Made by a program: the position numbers and the translations under genes. Source: Idiomarina sp. (GTDB taxonomy: Bacteria; Pseudomonadota; Gammaproteobacteria; Enterobacterales; Alteromonadaceae). Taken from it: a stretch of DNA of 64,000 nucleotides. The notes below the pieces were generated by a model. The model saw only the letters and a program-made list of their open reading frames with translations, did not search any database and was not told the origin of the DNA. Numbering within the stretch: position 1 is the first letter of the stretch; the number at the start of each line of letters is the position of its first letter. Below are positions 19,968 through 30,491 of the stretch, piece after piece. The DNA lies in NCBI GenBank assembly GCA_020831965.1, contig JAFIFP010000009.1:542829-606828 (forward strand), given 5' to 3'.

Positions 19968-20705
19968 TTATTTGATATCCCGCCAGTATTCTTTCTTGAG
20001 CAGAATGGTCAGGATGAGGAAGATGATCAGGAAACCGATCACATAATAACCCATCCGCTGACGCTCAAGAATCATTGGCTCACCGATATAAACGAGGAAG
20101 TTGGTCAAATCAAGCATCGCTTGGTCGAACTCATCCGCGCTCAATGTCCCGGTGCCATCTGAACGAATACCCACGTACACATCGGTCATTTGCCCATCAA
20201 CCATACGACGTTCGTAGGTTTGACGAGGCACGCCTTGAAGCTCTTGCAACGCCCATGGCATACCGACGTTTTCGAAGATTTCATTGTTCACGCCGAATGG
20301 GCGTGATTCATCTTCATAAAAACTACGGAAAAAAGTATACAACCAATCTGGACCACGAACCCGCGCAACCATAGTCAGGTCAGGCGGAGTCAGGCCGAAC
20401 CATTCTGCCGAAGCATCTTGGTCGATGGCTGAAATCATGTGTGAACCCACACCGTCTCCAGTGAACTGCAGGAGTTCTTCACCGAGGTCGACCGGGATGC
20501 CCAAGTCTTCGAAGGTGCGCTGATAACGCTGATACTGTGCGTTATGACAGCCCAAGCAGTAGTTCATGAAGATCTGCGCGCCACGCTGTAATGAGGCTTG
20601 GTCGCGCTGGTCGTAGTTCGCTTTATCAAGCGGCCCGCTATAGCCAGCTGCAAAAGCAGCCGCTGGAAGAAGCAGAGCAACGGCTAGAAGAAAACGCTTC
20701 ATCAT
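19968..20705 (-). CDS. petC: Cytochrome c1 subunit of the bc1 complex
   Basis: Cytochrome c1 passes electrons from the Rieske protein to soluble cytochrome c on the periplasmic side. The 245-residue protein has a cleavable signal peptide (ending near AAAFAAG), a c-type heme site CLGCH at about residue 50, a candidate axial methionine in NVGMPWAL, and a C-terminal membrane anchor at about residues 217-237. It overlaps the end of petB by 4 bases and ends the petABC operon. Confidence 0.96.
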   Translation of the reverse strand: MMKRFLLAVALLLPAAAFAAGYSGPLDKANYDQRDQASLQRGAQIFMNYCLGCHNAQYQRYQRTFEDLGIPVDLGEELLQFTGDGVGSHMISAIDQDASAEWFGLTPPDLTMVARVRGPDWLYTFFRSFYEDESRPFGVNNEIFENVGMPWALQELQGVPRQTYERRMVDGQMTDVYVGIRSDGTGTLSADEFDQAMLDLTNFLVYIGEPMILERQRMGYYVIGFLIIFLILTILLKKEYWRDIK

Positions 20706-21964
20706 TTCGTGACCCTCTCTGGCAGCGGCTTCGTTTTCTCGTTCTTACTGTAAACGAACAGTAATGCGAAGAACGCGAAGTACGTGAACGTAAAGATTCG
20801 ACCTACAACAGTCCAGAATTCAGTCGGTGGCAATGCCCCAACAAATCCGAGAATTACAAAGCTAATCACAAGATTCGCAAGGTTCGCCTTGTGAATATTG
20901 CTGCGATAGCGGATTGAACGCACAGTTGAGCGGTCAAGCCATGGCACTAAGAACAGTGCAACAATCGCGGCGAACATCATGACGACACCTAGCACAGCAT
21001 TTGGTACTGCTGCGAGAATCGCGTAGAAGGGTGTGAAGTACCACACCGGGGCAATGTGCTCTGGCGTTCGCATTGGATCTGCTGCTTCGAAGTTAGGTGG
21101 CTCAAGGAAATGCCCACCCATAGTCGGAGCGTAGAAGATGACTAACGCGAAGAAGATTAAGAATACGGCCAAGCCAACCAAGTCCTTCACCGTGTAATAC
21201 GGATGGAAGGGAATGGCGTCAACGATGTCGTATTTCTTGGTGTAGCGCTCGTGGAACTCGAACGGTGCTTTGTCTTCTTCTTTCACAGAGCCCTTCGGTT
21301 TCTTAATATCGACACCTTCAGGGTTATTCGAGCCGACTTCATGCAGAGCAATCAGGTGCAAGAATACTAAGATGACAATCACCAGCGGCAGCGCAATCAC
21401 GTGCAGTGCGAAGAAGCGGTTCAACGTTGCACCCGAGATAACATAGTCACCACGAATCCAAGTTGTTAGCGCGTCGCCCACGTATGGAATGGCACCGAAC
21501 AGCGAGATAATAACTTGCGCACCCCAGAACGACATCTGACCCCATGGCAGCATGTAACCCATAAAGGCTTCAGCCATCAACACGAGGAAAATCAACATGC
21601 CGAAAATCCACAATAATTCCCGTGGCTTCTGGTACGAGCCGTACATTAAGCCGCGGAACATGTGGAGGTACACAACGATAAAGAAGAATGACGCGCCCGT
21701 TGAGTGCATGTAGCGCAGCAACCAGCCGTATTCCACATCACGCATGATGTATTCAATTGATGCAAAAGCACCTTCGGCACTTGGGTTGTAACTCATGGTC
21801 AACCAAATGCCTGTAACGATTTGGTTCACAAGCACGATCAGTGCAAGTGAGCCCATCAAGTACCAAAAGTTAAAGTTCTTTGGCGCAGGATATTGCGTGA
21901 CATGCAATTTCAGCGTATTCGACATCGGAATGCGCTGGTCTATCCAATCGATAATGCGAGACAT
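20702..21964 (-). CDS. petB: Cytochrome b subunit of the bc1 complex
   Basis: Cytochrome b is the membrane core of complex III, carrying two b hemes and the Qo and Qi quinone sites. The 420-residue full-length protein contains both helices with heme-ligand histidine pairs (RYMHSTGASFFFIVVYLHMF region and FFALHVIALP with HLIALHEVG) and the Qo-site motif as PVWY, the form common in beta- and gammaproteobacteria. About eight membrane helices are visible. It is coupled to petA by a one-base overlap. Confidence 0.97.
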   Translation of the reverse strand: MSRIIDWIDQRIPMSNTLKLHVTQYPAPKNFNFWYLMGSLALIVLVNQIVTGIWLTMSYNPSAEGAFASIEYIMRDVEYGWLLRYMHSTGASFFFIVVYLHMFRGLMYGSYQKPRELLWIFGMLIFLVLMAEAFMGYMLPWGQMSFWGAQVIISLFGAIPYVGDALTTWIRGDYVISGATLNRFFALHVIALPLVIVILVFLHLIALHEVGSNNPEGVDIKKPKGSVKEEDKAPFEFHERYTKKYDIVDAIPFHPYYTVKDLVGLAVFLIFFALVIFYAPTMGGHFLEPPNFEAADPMRTPEHIAPVWYFTPFYAILAAVPNAVLGVVMMFAAIVALFLVPWLDRSTVRSIRYRSNIHKANLANLVISFVILGFVGALPPTEFWTVVGRIFTFTYFAFFALLFVYSKNEKTKPLPERVTK

Positions 21965-22551
21965 TAAACCGCCCCCTCTTCTTCACCCACAACAATAGTG
22001 TCGTCACCGACAAAATAATGAGGTGGCACCATCAAGTTAGTTGGTGCAGGAACACCCTGGAACACACGGCCAGCGATATCAAAACGAGAGCCATGACACG
22101 GACAGAAAAAGCCCGCTTCAATGCCTTCGGTAACCGCGAAGTCGCGGGTCAGATACTGCGGTGAACAACCAAGATGCGTACACAAACCTACCGCAATGAA
22201 CCACTCAGGGCGGATCGAGCGATGTTGATTGCGCGCATACTCAGGTTGCTGAGGCACGTTTGACTGAGGGTCACGGACACGGTTGTCCGTTTGTGACAGG
22301 CTGTCTAACATGGTCTGGGTGCGGCGCACAATCCACACCGGTTGTCCACGCCATTCAGCACGGATTAGTTGACCCGGCTCTACTTTATCGATCTTCACTT
22401 CCACCGGTGCACCCGCAATACGGGCTTTGGCACTCGGGTTCCATGAAGCAATGAAGGGCACGGCTACACCAACCGCTCCAGCACCACCGACTACCGAGGT
22501 AGCAACGGTTAGAAACCGGCGGCGGCCTTTATCTACAGGCGCATTGCTCAT
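21964..22551 (-). CDS. petA: Rieske iron-sulfur subunit of the bc1 complex
   Basis: The Rieske protein carries the [2Fe-2S] cluster that accepts an electron from ubiquinol. Cluster-binding boxes CTHLGC and CPCHGSRFD are both intact. The N-terminus has the twin-arginine type signal [15 protein letters not shown], expected for Tat-dependent membrane insertion. ATG at 22551 has GGAG 8 bases upstream and gives 195 residues; the frame is open to 22599 without better support. It is the first gene of petABC. Confidence 0.96.
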   Translation of the reverse strand: MSNAPVDKGRRRFLTVATSVVGGAGAVGVAVPFIASWNPSAKARIAGAPVEVKIDKVEPGQLIRAEWRGQPVWIVRRTQTMLDSLSQTDNRVRDPQSNVPQQPEYARNQHRSIRPEWFIAVGLCTHLGCSPQYLTRDFAVTEGIEAGFFCPCHGSRFDIAGRVFQGVPAPTNLMVPPHYFVGDDTIVVGEEEGAV

Positions 22552-22634
22552 CCATCTTTCTCCAGTTTTGGACGCTGTGCGGCTTACACCGCAGCACAAG
22601 TAACTAATGCTCGCGACAAAAAAAATGCCACCCG

Positions 22635-22663
22635 ATCATAAAGAAAATCGCCTCTCTTTACAA
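22635..22663 (-). promoter_or_regulatory. Promoter of petABC
   Basis: On the minus strand TTGTAA (22658-22663) and TATGAT (22635-22640) are separated by 17 bases, about 80 bases upstream of the petA start. Both boxes match sigma-70 well. Confidence 0.7.
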
Positions 22664-22687
22664 GGCAATTCCCTTTCAAAACAGGCA

Positions 22688-22716
22688 ATAAAAAGCCCGG
22701 CATGAGCCGGGCTTTG
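22688..22716 (-). terminator. Terminator of rplM-rpsI
   Basis: A 10-bp perfect stem AAAGCCCGGC / GCCGGGCTTT with a 4-base loop, followed on the minus strand by a T run (TTTTTATT), lies 18 bases after the rpsI stop. Confidence 0.9.
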
Positions 22717-22733
22717 GAATATATCTTGATCGC

Positions 22734-23126
22734 TTAACGCTTCGAGAATTGTGGACGCTTACGCGCTTTGTGTAGACCCACTTTCTTACGCTCAACTTTA
22801 CGCGCATCACGAGTCACATAACCCGCTTTACGTAAGTCGCCGCGAAGCGCTTCGTCGTATTGCATCAGTGCACGAGTAATACCGTGACGGATTGCACCCG
22901 CTTGGCCAGTGGTACCACCACCAGCTACGGTCACGTGCAGGTCAAACTTGTCTGCTACTTCAAGCAGTTCCAAAGGTTGACGCACGACCATACGCGCTGT
23001 TTCACGACCGAAGTACTCTTCAAGAGTACGGTTGTTGATTTTGATCGCACCGCTACCCGGACGCAGGAAAACCCGCGCTGTAGAGCTTTTGCGACGACCT
23101 GTACCGTAGTATTGAGTATCTGCCAT
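22734..23126 (-). CDS. rpsI: 30S ribosomal protein S9
   Basis: S9 is a small-subunit head protein whose C-terminal tail reaches the P-site tRNA. The sequence from [15 protein letters not shown] to the invariant tail RRPQFSKR type (here RKRPQFSKR) matches S9 throughout, with [14 protein letters not shown] and [17 protein letters not shown] at 23126 with GGAG upstream gives 130 residues, exactly the usual length; the 5-residue longer open frame is not needed. It follows rplM. Confidence 0.98.
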   Translation of the reverse strand: MADTQYYGTGRRKSSTARVFLRPGSGAIKINNRTLEEYFGRETARMVVRQPLELLEVADKFDLHVTVAGGGTTGQAGAIRHGITRALMQYDEALRGDLRKAGYVTRDARKVERKKVGLHKARKRPQFSKR

Positions 23127-23140
23127 AGTCATCTGCTCCA

Positions 23141-23569
23141 TTAAATATCTAGGGTTTGAGGTTGCTGCGCGGCATGAGTGTGCTCTGCGCCGGCATAAAC
23201 TTTAAGTTTACGCAGCATTGCACGACCCAAAGGTCCACGTGGCAGCATACCTTTAACGGCTGCTTCAATAATCATTTCTGGCTTCTTCGCCTGCAGCTTT
23301 TCAAAGCTGATTGACTTCAAACCACCAGGAAATCCGCTGTGTGCGTGATACATTTTGTCTTTCGCCTTGTTACCGGTCACAGTAACTTGTTCAGCGTTAA
23401 TGACAATAATGTAGTCGCCAGTGTCCACGTGTGGAGTGAACTCAGCTTTATGCTTTCCACGCAAACGACGCGCGATTTCAGTAGATAGACGACCGAGAGT
23501 TTTGCCTGCAGCGTCTACTACGTACCAGTCGCGTTTTACGGTTTCTGGTTTTGCAACAAAGGTTTTCAT
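23141..23569 (-). CDS. rplM: 50S ribosomal protein L13
   Basis: L13 is an early-assembly large-subunit protein. The 142 residues have the family's standard length and sequence ([20 protein letters not shown] start; [41 protein letters not shown], in pieces). It is the first gene of the rplM-rpsI operon, 14 bases before rpsI. Confidence 0.98.
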   Translation of the reverse strand: MKTFVAKPETVKRDWYVVDAAGKTLGRLSTEIARRLRGKHKAEFTPHVDTGDYIIVINAEQVTVTGNKAKDKMYHAHSGFPGGLKSISFEKLQAKKPEMIIEAAVKGMLPRGPLGRAMLRKLKVYAGAEHTHAAQQPQTLDI

Positions 23570-23703
23570 TGTTAATTACCAACAAATTCATGAATTTAGC
23601 CGTGACTTCTCCGGGCTTCCCCGCGAGCATGCCAATGAATTTCCCCTGCGTTATCACTCTTAAAGAGGACACCTAGGCTGGGGAGGTAACGTGGGCTGCG
23701 CGG

Positions 23704-23732
23704 ATTATACAGAAATGAATCGGTCAGATCAC
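23704..23732 (-). promoter_or_regulatory. Promoter of rplM-rpsI
   Basis: A perfect -10 box TATAAT (23704-23709 on the minus strand) lies about 135 bases before rplM, with a weak -35 candidate GTGATC 17 bases further. The long leader could carry the ribosomal-protein autoregulatory site known for L13 in E. coli, but no structure was established here. Confidence 0.55.
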
Positions 23733-23767
23733 CCTTTTTTGTATAAATCCTCACCGCAGGCGTCCAC

Positions 23768-24901
23768 TTAGGCTTTGTGTTGCTTTGCGAGGTACTCTCG
23801 CGATTGCATTTCCTGCAATCGACTGAGGCAGCGTTGGAACTCAAAGGTCAGGCGTCCTCCCGTGTACAGCGCTTCAAGGGGAGCTTCGCCGGACATAATC
23901 AACTTAACGCGGCGCTCATAGAATTCATCCACAAGCGCAATAAATCGACGCGCGGTATCGTCGGTGTCTTGATTCATTATGCGCACGTCACTGATCAGCA
24001 CTGCATGATACAACCGCGCTATCTCAATGTAGTCATTCTGACTTCGCGGCCCACCACAAATGGCTTGGAAATCAAAAAGTATAACGTCGTCCGCTTCCAT
24101 TCGAGTGGGAATCTTACGACCATTAATGGCAATACTGACACCTTCGGAGTGCGCTTGATGGTCTGGAGCGAGCTGCTGAAAATAATGCAATAAGTTCGTA
24201 TCGGCGCTTGCATCAAGAGGCGAATGATAGATCTCAGCCTTCTCCAATGTGCGTAACCGATAATCCACGCCGCCGTCCACGTTGACTATCTCACAGCGCT
24301 CTTTGATTAACGCAATCGCCGGTAAGAAGCGAGCCCGTTGTAAGCCATTCTTATATAAGTCATCGGGCACAATATTCGAAGTCGCAACCAGCACTACTCC
24401 ATGGCTAAATAGAGCTTCCATCAGCGTGCCGAGAATCATTGCGTCGGTTATATCTTGCACATAGAACTCATCGAAACAAATCACGCGCGCTTCTTTGGCT
24501 AAGCCCGCAGCAATTTTCGGCAACGGATCGGATTGCCCTTTGAGCGCTTTCAACTCGTCATGAACACGATGCATAAAACGATGAAAATGCACACGCCATT
24601 TATCTTCAAAGGGTAATGCATTGTAGAAGGTGTCCACGAGGTACGTTTTCCCGCGCCCTACCCCACCCCAAAAATAAAGTCCCTTCACAGGCTTTTGGGC
24701 AGGCTTGTTCAGTAATTTACGCTTAAGCCGTTGCCGCAACCCTGACTTGACTTGAGCTGCCGCAATAAGCTCTTCATACAAACGCTGAAGGTGGCGCACC
24801 GCGTTTTCTTGGGCTGCATCATGCACGAAACCACCGCTTGCGATGTCCTGCTGATAAAGCTCCCAAGGGGAAGCGACCGAAAGTGAAGTTTGTGCTGTCA
24901 T
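23768..24901 (-). CDS. zapE: Cell division AFG1-like ATPase ZapE
   Basis: ZapE is a P-loop ATPase that associates with the Z-ring late in division, related to mitochondrial AFG1. The 377-residue protein has the Walker A loop GGVGRGKTYLVD near residue 79, Walker B CFDEFYVQDITDAM, and the sensor region VLVATSNIVPDDLYKNGLQ in pieces. It is divergent from zapG and lies upstream of rplM, the same neighbourhood as in E. coli. Confidence 0.95.
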   Translation of the reverse strand: MTAQTSLSVASPWELYQQDIASGGFVHDAAQENAVRHLQRLYEELIAAAQVKSGLRQRLKRKLLNKPAQKPVKGLYFWGGVGRGKTYLVDTFYNALPFEDKWRVHFHRFMHRVHDELKALKGQSDPLPKIAAGLAKEARVICFDEFYVQDITDAMILGTLMEALFSHGVVLVATSNIVPDDLYKNGLQRARFLPAIALIKERCEIVNVDGGVDYRLRTLEKAEIYHSPLDASADTNLLHYFQQLAPDHQAHSEGVSIAINGRKIPTRMEADDVILFDFQAICGGPRSQNDYIEIARLYHAVLISDVRIMNQDTDDTARRFIALVDEFYERRVKLIMSGEAPLEALYTGGRLTFEFQRCLSRLQEMQSREYLAKQHKA

Positions 24902-24997
24902 AAGAGCGAAAATATCCTGACATCTGACGACTGAATTTAAAAATACATGATACCATTATTAGAGTGTGACGAACTATCGGCCAACAGGAGAAATAGG

Positions 24998-25435
24998 ATG
25001 GGATGGATCGTAGGGTTATTACTGGTTGCAGCAGGCGCTGTCATCGGATTTTTTGCCGCGCGACACTGGTTCCTCGAACACAGTGATCAGGCAGATCTCG
25101 CTGCTCAAATTGAAGAAAGCAAACAACAATTCGAGGCCTATCGCCGCGATGTCGTCGATCATATGAGTACTGCACGACAGTTATCTGAGCAAGTTGCAGA
25201 CATCCAGGGCAAGCTAAGTAAGTTCTTGCGCGAGAGTGAGCAGTTACTTCAGAGTGACAAAGAATGGCAACAGCCGCTTCCCTTATTCTCGGAAGATACG
25301 CTCCGTCAACTACGCCAAGCAAGCATTCTTGAACCGGATCGTCGCGAGAATGAAGATCTGTCCGAGGCTCCGCCACGTGACTACTCTGAGCCGGGTAGTG
25401 GTTTATTCTCGCCGCTTAAGCAGGAAGAGAAGTAG
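24998..25435 (+). CDS. zapG: Z-ring associated protein ZapG (DUF1043, YhcB)
   Basis: ZapG/YhcB is an inner-membrane protein linked to division and envelope synthesis. The 145-residue reading from ATG 24998 (AGGAG upstream) has one N-terminal membrane helix at residues 2-21 (WIVGLLLVAAGAVIGFFA), then a long cytoplasmic coiled coil rich in Gln and Glu (SKQQFEAYRRDVVDHMSTARQLSEQ region) and an acidic, proline-rich tail. The open frame from 24947 has an extra polar N-terminus that would misplace the helix. Located between zapE and degQ as in E. coli. Confidence 0.92.
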   Translation: MGWIVGLLLVAAGAVIGFFAARHWFLEHSDQADLAAQIEESKQQFEAYRRDVVDHMSTARQLSEQVADIQGKLSKFLRESEQLLQSDKEWQQPLPLFSEDTLRQLRQASILEPDRRENEDLSEAPPRDYSEPGSGLFSPLKQEEK

Positions 25436-25488
25436 CAGCAATATAAAGTAGCGAGAAAAAACAGTACGACGAAACGCAATTCCCCCGC

Positions 25489-25510
25489 GGTGGGCTGCAA
25501 TCAGCCCACC
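25489..25510 (+). terminator. Hairpin after zapG, possible terminator
   Basis: A perfect 9-bp stem GGTGGGCTG / CAGCCCACC with a CAAT loop lies 53 bases after the zapG stop. No T run follows, so termination would be weak or factor-dependent. Confidence 0.45.
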
Positions 25511-25536
25511 CGACGCATCTTGAAATCAACTTTCCG

Positions 25537-25565
25537 CGAACTTATTTCGTAACTACAAGGTCATT
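25537..25565 (+). promoter_or_regulatory. Possible sigma-E-type promoter of degQ
   Basis: CGAACTT (25537-25543), then 16 bases, then GTCATT (25560-25565) resembles the extracytoplasmic sigma-E pattern GGAACTT-N16-GTCnnA, about 85 bases upstream of degQ. Sigma-E control of a periplasmic protease would make sense, but the match is by eye only. Confidence 0.35.
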
Positions 25566-25650
25566 ACCTTCGTGGTGTGCGCATGATGCCTATCGCTCAG
25601 CACAATACACCACCATCTCTGTTTTAAGTTTATTCAGGAGTAAATCACTC

Positions 25651-26991
25651 ATGAGAAATATGTCTGTGTGGCTGGCTATGATTGGTTTGAGTGTTGTCCT
25701 CGTGGGAGGTACCGCTCAGGCGCAAATTCCATTGCAACAATTACAACAAGGCGGTGTGCCAACCTTGGCGCCGATGCTTGAAGAAGTCACACCTGCTGTG
25801 GTCAATATTTCGGTTGAAGGACGCAGAGAAATGCGGCGCCGCGGCATGGACCCATTTAGCTACTTCTTCGGGCAACCCGGTCGCGACGAGGTTCGCGAGC
25901 AACCATTTCAAGGACTAGGCTCCGGAGTTATTATTGATGCTGAAGCTGGCTATGTGGTGACAAATAATCACGTTATCGATTCAGCGACAGAGATTGTCGT
26001 GACCCTCAAGGATGGTCGCACGTTCCAAGCTGAAGTCCTCGGTCGGGATCCTGAAACAGACATTGCACTGCTGCAACTCGAGAACCCGCGCAACCTAACT
26101 CAGATCGAAATTGGTAACTCAGACGCCTTACGTGTCGGAGATTTCGTGGTGGCTATCGGTAACCCCTTCGGTCTTGGTCAAACCGTGACCTCAGGCATTG
26201 TATCCGCGCTTGGTCGCGGCGGTTTCGGAATGGATCGCTTAGAAAACTTTATTCAAACAGATGCGGCGATTAATCGCGGGAACTCCGGTGGCGCACTGGT
26301 TGATCTGGAAGGCAACCTGATTGGTATCAACACCGCAATTCTCGGCGCGAGCGGAAACATTGGTATTGGCTTCGCCATCCCATCGAACATGATGGCCGGC
26401 TTAGTTGAGCAAATTATTGAGCATGGCGAAGTACGCCGCGGAGCACTCGGTGTTCGGGGACGAAATCTCGATCAGGCACTTGCTGACGCGCTCGGTATCG
26501 ACCGGACTCGCGGCGCTTGGGTCTCCGAAGTTGTGGAGGGCAGCCCCGCCGCATTAGCGGGTATCCAAGCCGGCGACGTGATTGTCGGACTTAACGGCTC
26601 TAACTTGCAGTCATTTACCGAATTGGCGGCTAAAGTTGGCACCTTCGGCGCTGGACGCTCTGTCACACTGGACATCATCCGTGACGGCGTCGAAATCGCG
26701 AAACAAGTGCAACTCGGCGAGCGTGATGCTGAAACGGCACCGGAAGTCATGCACCCTGCACTGCAAGGGGCCACTTTAAACGGTTCTGACCAAGGTATTC
26801 GGGTCAGTGCGGTGGAGAATGGCTCACCTGCACAACAGGTGGGGTTAAGAGAAAATGACATTATTGTTGCAGTGAATCGCCGTCCAGTGACGTCACTTGC
26901 TGAGCTATCCCGTCATCTTGATAGCAACCGTGTTACCGCGTTGACGGTGCGTCGCGGCAATTCACAACTCTATTTACTCTTGCCTAATTAA
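25651..26991 (+). CDS. degQ: Periplasmic serine endoprotease DegQ (HtrA/DegP family)
   Basis: DegQ degrades or refolds misfolded periplasmic proteins as an oligomeric cage. The 446-residue protein has a signal peptide ending near AQA (residue 25), a trypsin-like domain with the complete triad (His in TNNHVID, Asp in ETDIALLQ, Ser in NRGNSGGALV), and two PDZ domains (GALGVRGRNLDQ onward and GIRVSAVENGSPA onward). The short Q-linker near the LA loop is closer to DegQ than to DegP. It is followed by degS. AGGAG precedes the ATG. Confidence 0.94.
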   Translation: MRNMSVWLAMIGLSVVLVGGTAQAQIPLQQLQQGGVPTLAPMLEEVTPAVVNISVEGRREMRRRGMDPFSYFFGQPGRDEVREQPFQGLGSGVIIDAEAGYVVTNNHVIDSATEIVVTLKDGRTFQAEVLGRDPETDIALLQLENPRNLTQIEIGNSDALRVGDFVVAIGNPFGLGQTVTSGIVSALGRGGFGMDRLENFIQTDAAINRGNSGGALVDLEGNLIGINTAILGASGNIGIGFAIPSNMMAGLVEQIIEHGEVRRGALGVRGRNLDQALADALGIDRTRGAWVSEVVEGSPAALAGIQAGDVIVGLNGSNLQSFTELAAKVGTFGAGRSVTLDIIRDGVEIAKQVQLGERDAETAPEVMHPALQGATLNGSDQGIRVSAVENGSPAQQVGLRENDIIVAVNRRPVTSLAELSRHLDSNRVTALTVRRGNSQLYLLLPN

Positions 26992-27010
26992 TGGTTCACG
27001 ACACCCTTTG

Positions 27011-27041
27011 ATTGGGGGCGGAGTCTACCTCCGCCTCCAAT
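27011..27041 (+). terminator. Strong hairpin between degQ and degS
   Basis: ATTGGGGGCGGAG pairs with CTCCGCCTCCAAT over 13 bp (one G-U) around a 5-base loop, 20 bases after the degQ stop. There is no U tract, so it may be a weak terminator, an attenuator or an mRNA-stabilising stem that separates degQ from degS expression. Confidence 0.5.
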
Positions 27042-27084
27042 TCAGTGCTAACATTCGCCTATAAATCCTCAATTCGGCAATGAC

Positions 27085-28140
27085 ATGGCACGCTCTCAAT
27101 CGTCAGCGTTTGTTCAGCTTTTCTTGAAACCACTCCTTCTGGGCTTGGTTGTTGCCGCTATTGTAATTGTTATTTTGCCACGCTTAGAGCGACCTACTCC
27201 GGTCGCTACCATCGGCGAAGAACCCCTCATGTCTTTCGCGAGTGCTTTTGAGAAAGCAGCGCCAGCAGTGGTCAATATCTACACAACGCAATCCGTGCGC
27301 GAGAGTACGAGCGGTCAACAACCCTCTACTTTTGTGCGACTTGGTTCGGGTGTCATCATGGACACACGAGGTTATATTCTGACCGCAAATCACGTGGTCT
27401 CAGAAGTTGATGAAATTCTTGTAGCCTTACAAGACGGACGCGTCATAGGCGCGCAACTAATTGGTAGTGACACCCTCACGGATTTAGCCGTACTCCGCAT
27501 CGACGCAGATAACCTCTCCGTAATTCCTCGCAACGCGGAGTATCGTCCACGCGCTGGCGACGTCGTGCTCGCCATCGGCAACCCTTATAATTTGGGTCAA
27601 ACTGTAACCCAAGGAATTATCTCAGCCACCGGCCGAATTAGCCCAGGCAGTGGTTATTCTGAGTTTATTCAAATGGATGCCGCTATTAATGAAGGCAACT
27701 CGGGCGGTGCGTTAGTGAATAGCCGAGGAGAACTGGTGGGGATTAACTCTGCGCGCTATCTGGCCGAAAGCGGCTCTACCGGCATCTACTTTTCAGTGGC
27801 TTATCGCCTCGCCGACCGGGTGATGCAACAACTTATCGCCGAAGGCACAGTGACGCGAGGTTACTTAGGCATTGTCGCAGAACAGTCGTTTCATGAAATT
27901 CATGAAGTACCTGGATTGCACGTGGATGCTGTCGATCCGGGAAGTCCAGCCGATAGAGCTGGATTACAATCTGGGGACTTTATTTTTGAACTTGCTGGCC
28001 AGTCGGTAACGTCGGTCAACCAAGGTTTGGACTTAGTTTCAGACACTCGCCCTGGCACAGCACTTGAGATTAGCTTCTTTCGAGGACAACAGCGCATGCA
28101 GACCCAGGCGGTCATCGACCGCCTCGATAGCGATATTTAG
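27085..28140 (+). CDS. degS: Inner-membrane stress-sensor protease DegS
   Basis: DegS senses misfolded outer-membrane proteins through its PDZ domain and starts the sigma-E response by cutting RseA. The 351-residue protein has an uncleaved N-terminal membrane anchor (residues about 12-31), a protease domain with His in TANHVVS, Asp in LTDLAVLR and Ser in NEGNSGGALV, and a single PDZ domain (GYLGIVAEQ onward). One PDZ plus an anchor distinguishes it from DegQ. It ends 3 bases from the convergent murA stop. Confidence 0.94.
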   Translation: MARSQSSAFVQLFLKPLLLGLVVAAIVIVILPRLERPTPVATIGEEPLMSFASAFEKAAPAVVNIYTTQSVRESTSGQQPSTFVRLGSGVIMDTRGYILTANHVVSEVDEILVALQDGRVIGAQLIGSDTLTDLAVLRIDADNLSVIPRNAEYRPRAGDVVLAIGNPYNLGQTVTQGIISATGRISPGSGYSEFIQMDAAINEGNSGGALVNSRGELVGINSARYLAESGSTGIYFSVAYRLADRVMQQLIAEGTVTRGYLGIVAEQSFHEIHEVPGLHVDAVDPGSPADRAGLQSGDFIFELAGQSVTSVNQGLDLVSDTRPGTALEISFFRGQQRMQTQAVIDRLDSDI

Positions 28141-28143
28141 CCG

Positions 28144-29680
<1,537 letters not shown>

Positions 29681-29715
29681 CGGAGCCTCCTTGATATTCG
29701 CTGTACTTAAGGCGC

Positions 29716-30012
29716 CTAGCTTACCGAAAGCAAGCCCGTAACGCCACTCACCTCAGCGAACTGAATCAGCTGTTTGTTGACGTTGCGTAGAGTAAGTTGT
29801 TGACCCCGTTGCTGAAGTTCGGCTTTGAGCTGAATTAACATTGCAAGCCCCGCCGAGTCGACACTATCAACTCCCGCTAAGTCCAACGTCATGAGTTCAC
29901 TATCCGAACACCACGCAGCGCGGTCAGCCCACGCCGCTGGCACAGTAGAGCGATTTAAAGAGCCGTTCAGGAGCACGGCACCTTGATCATTTTTAAAGGT
30001 CAATGCAGTCAT
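29716..30012 (-). CDS. mlaB: STAS-domain subunit MlaB of the Mla phospholipid transporter
   Basis: MlaB is the cytoplasmic STAS-domain subunit that binds MlaF and is needed for MlaFEDB stability and ATPase activity. The 98-residue protein shows the STAS core LTLDLAGVDSVDSAGLAMLIQL (in pieces LDLAGVDSVDSAGLAML), including the serine/threonine-containing loop. It starts 8 bases after the mlaD stop; in other gammaproteobacteria mlaC normally lies between these genes. Confidence 0.9.
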   Translation of the reverse strand: MTALTFKNDQGAVLLNGSLNRSTVPAAWADRAAWCSDSELMTLDLAGVDSVDSAGLAMLIQLKAELQQRGQQLTLRNVNKQLIQFAEVSGVTGLLSVS

Positions 30013-30019
30013 ACTGCCC

Positions 30020-30487
30020 TCAATCGTTGCCTTGGCTAAACAGGAACTGACCGATTAGGTTTTCAAGGACCAGTGCCGAGTTCGTGTTCACGATGTAATC
30101 GCCGTCCTGTAACATTTCGACGAAGTCATCAACAAACCCTGGCTCTAAACCAACATACTGCTCACCGAGTAAGCCTGAAGTCAGAATCGACACGCTGCTA
30201 GTTTCAGGAAGACGGTTGTAATCCACGCTAATCCGCATTTCAACTACCGGTTCAAGGTACTCAGCATCCAAATAAATGCGAGAGACTCGACCAATCACAA
30301 CGCCACCGACTTTTACCGGTGACCGCACTTTCAGGCCGCCAATGTTATCGAACTTGGCACTTAGTGTGTAAGTCGCTCCGCGTGTCGCGTCCGTATTATT
30401 CGCCACTTGCATGGCAAGAAAAACCAGTGCCGCAATGGCAACGGCCATAAAAACACCAACCATTAATTCAATTTTACGTGAGTTCAT
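30020..30487 (-). CDS. mlaD: MCE-domain subunit MlaD of the Mla phospholipid transporter
   Basis: MlaD forms a periplasmic hexameric ring on the MlaFEB complex and handles phospholipids. ATG at 30487 gives 155 residues with an N-terminal membrane anchor (residues about 6-26) and an MCE domain (YTLSAKFDNIGGLKVRSPVKVGG region, then LLGEQYVGLEPG). The stretch after the MCE core, which forms the central helices, is short compared with the 183-residue E. coli protein. The frame could also begin at TTG 30499. It overlaps nothing and is followed directly by mlaB, with no mlaC. Confidence 0.92.
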   Translation of the reverse strand: MNSRKIELMVGVFMAVAIAALVFLAMQVANNTDATRGATYTLSAKFDNIGGLKVRSPVKVGGVVIGRVSRIYLDAEYLEPVVEMRISVDYNRLPETSSVSILTSGLLGEQYVGLEPGFVDDFVEMLQDGDYIVNTNSALVLENLIGQFLFSQGND

Positions 30488-30491
30488 AACA

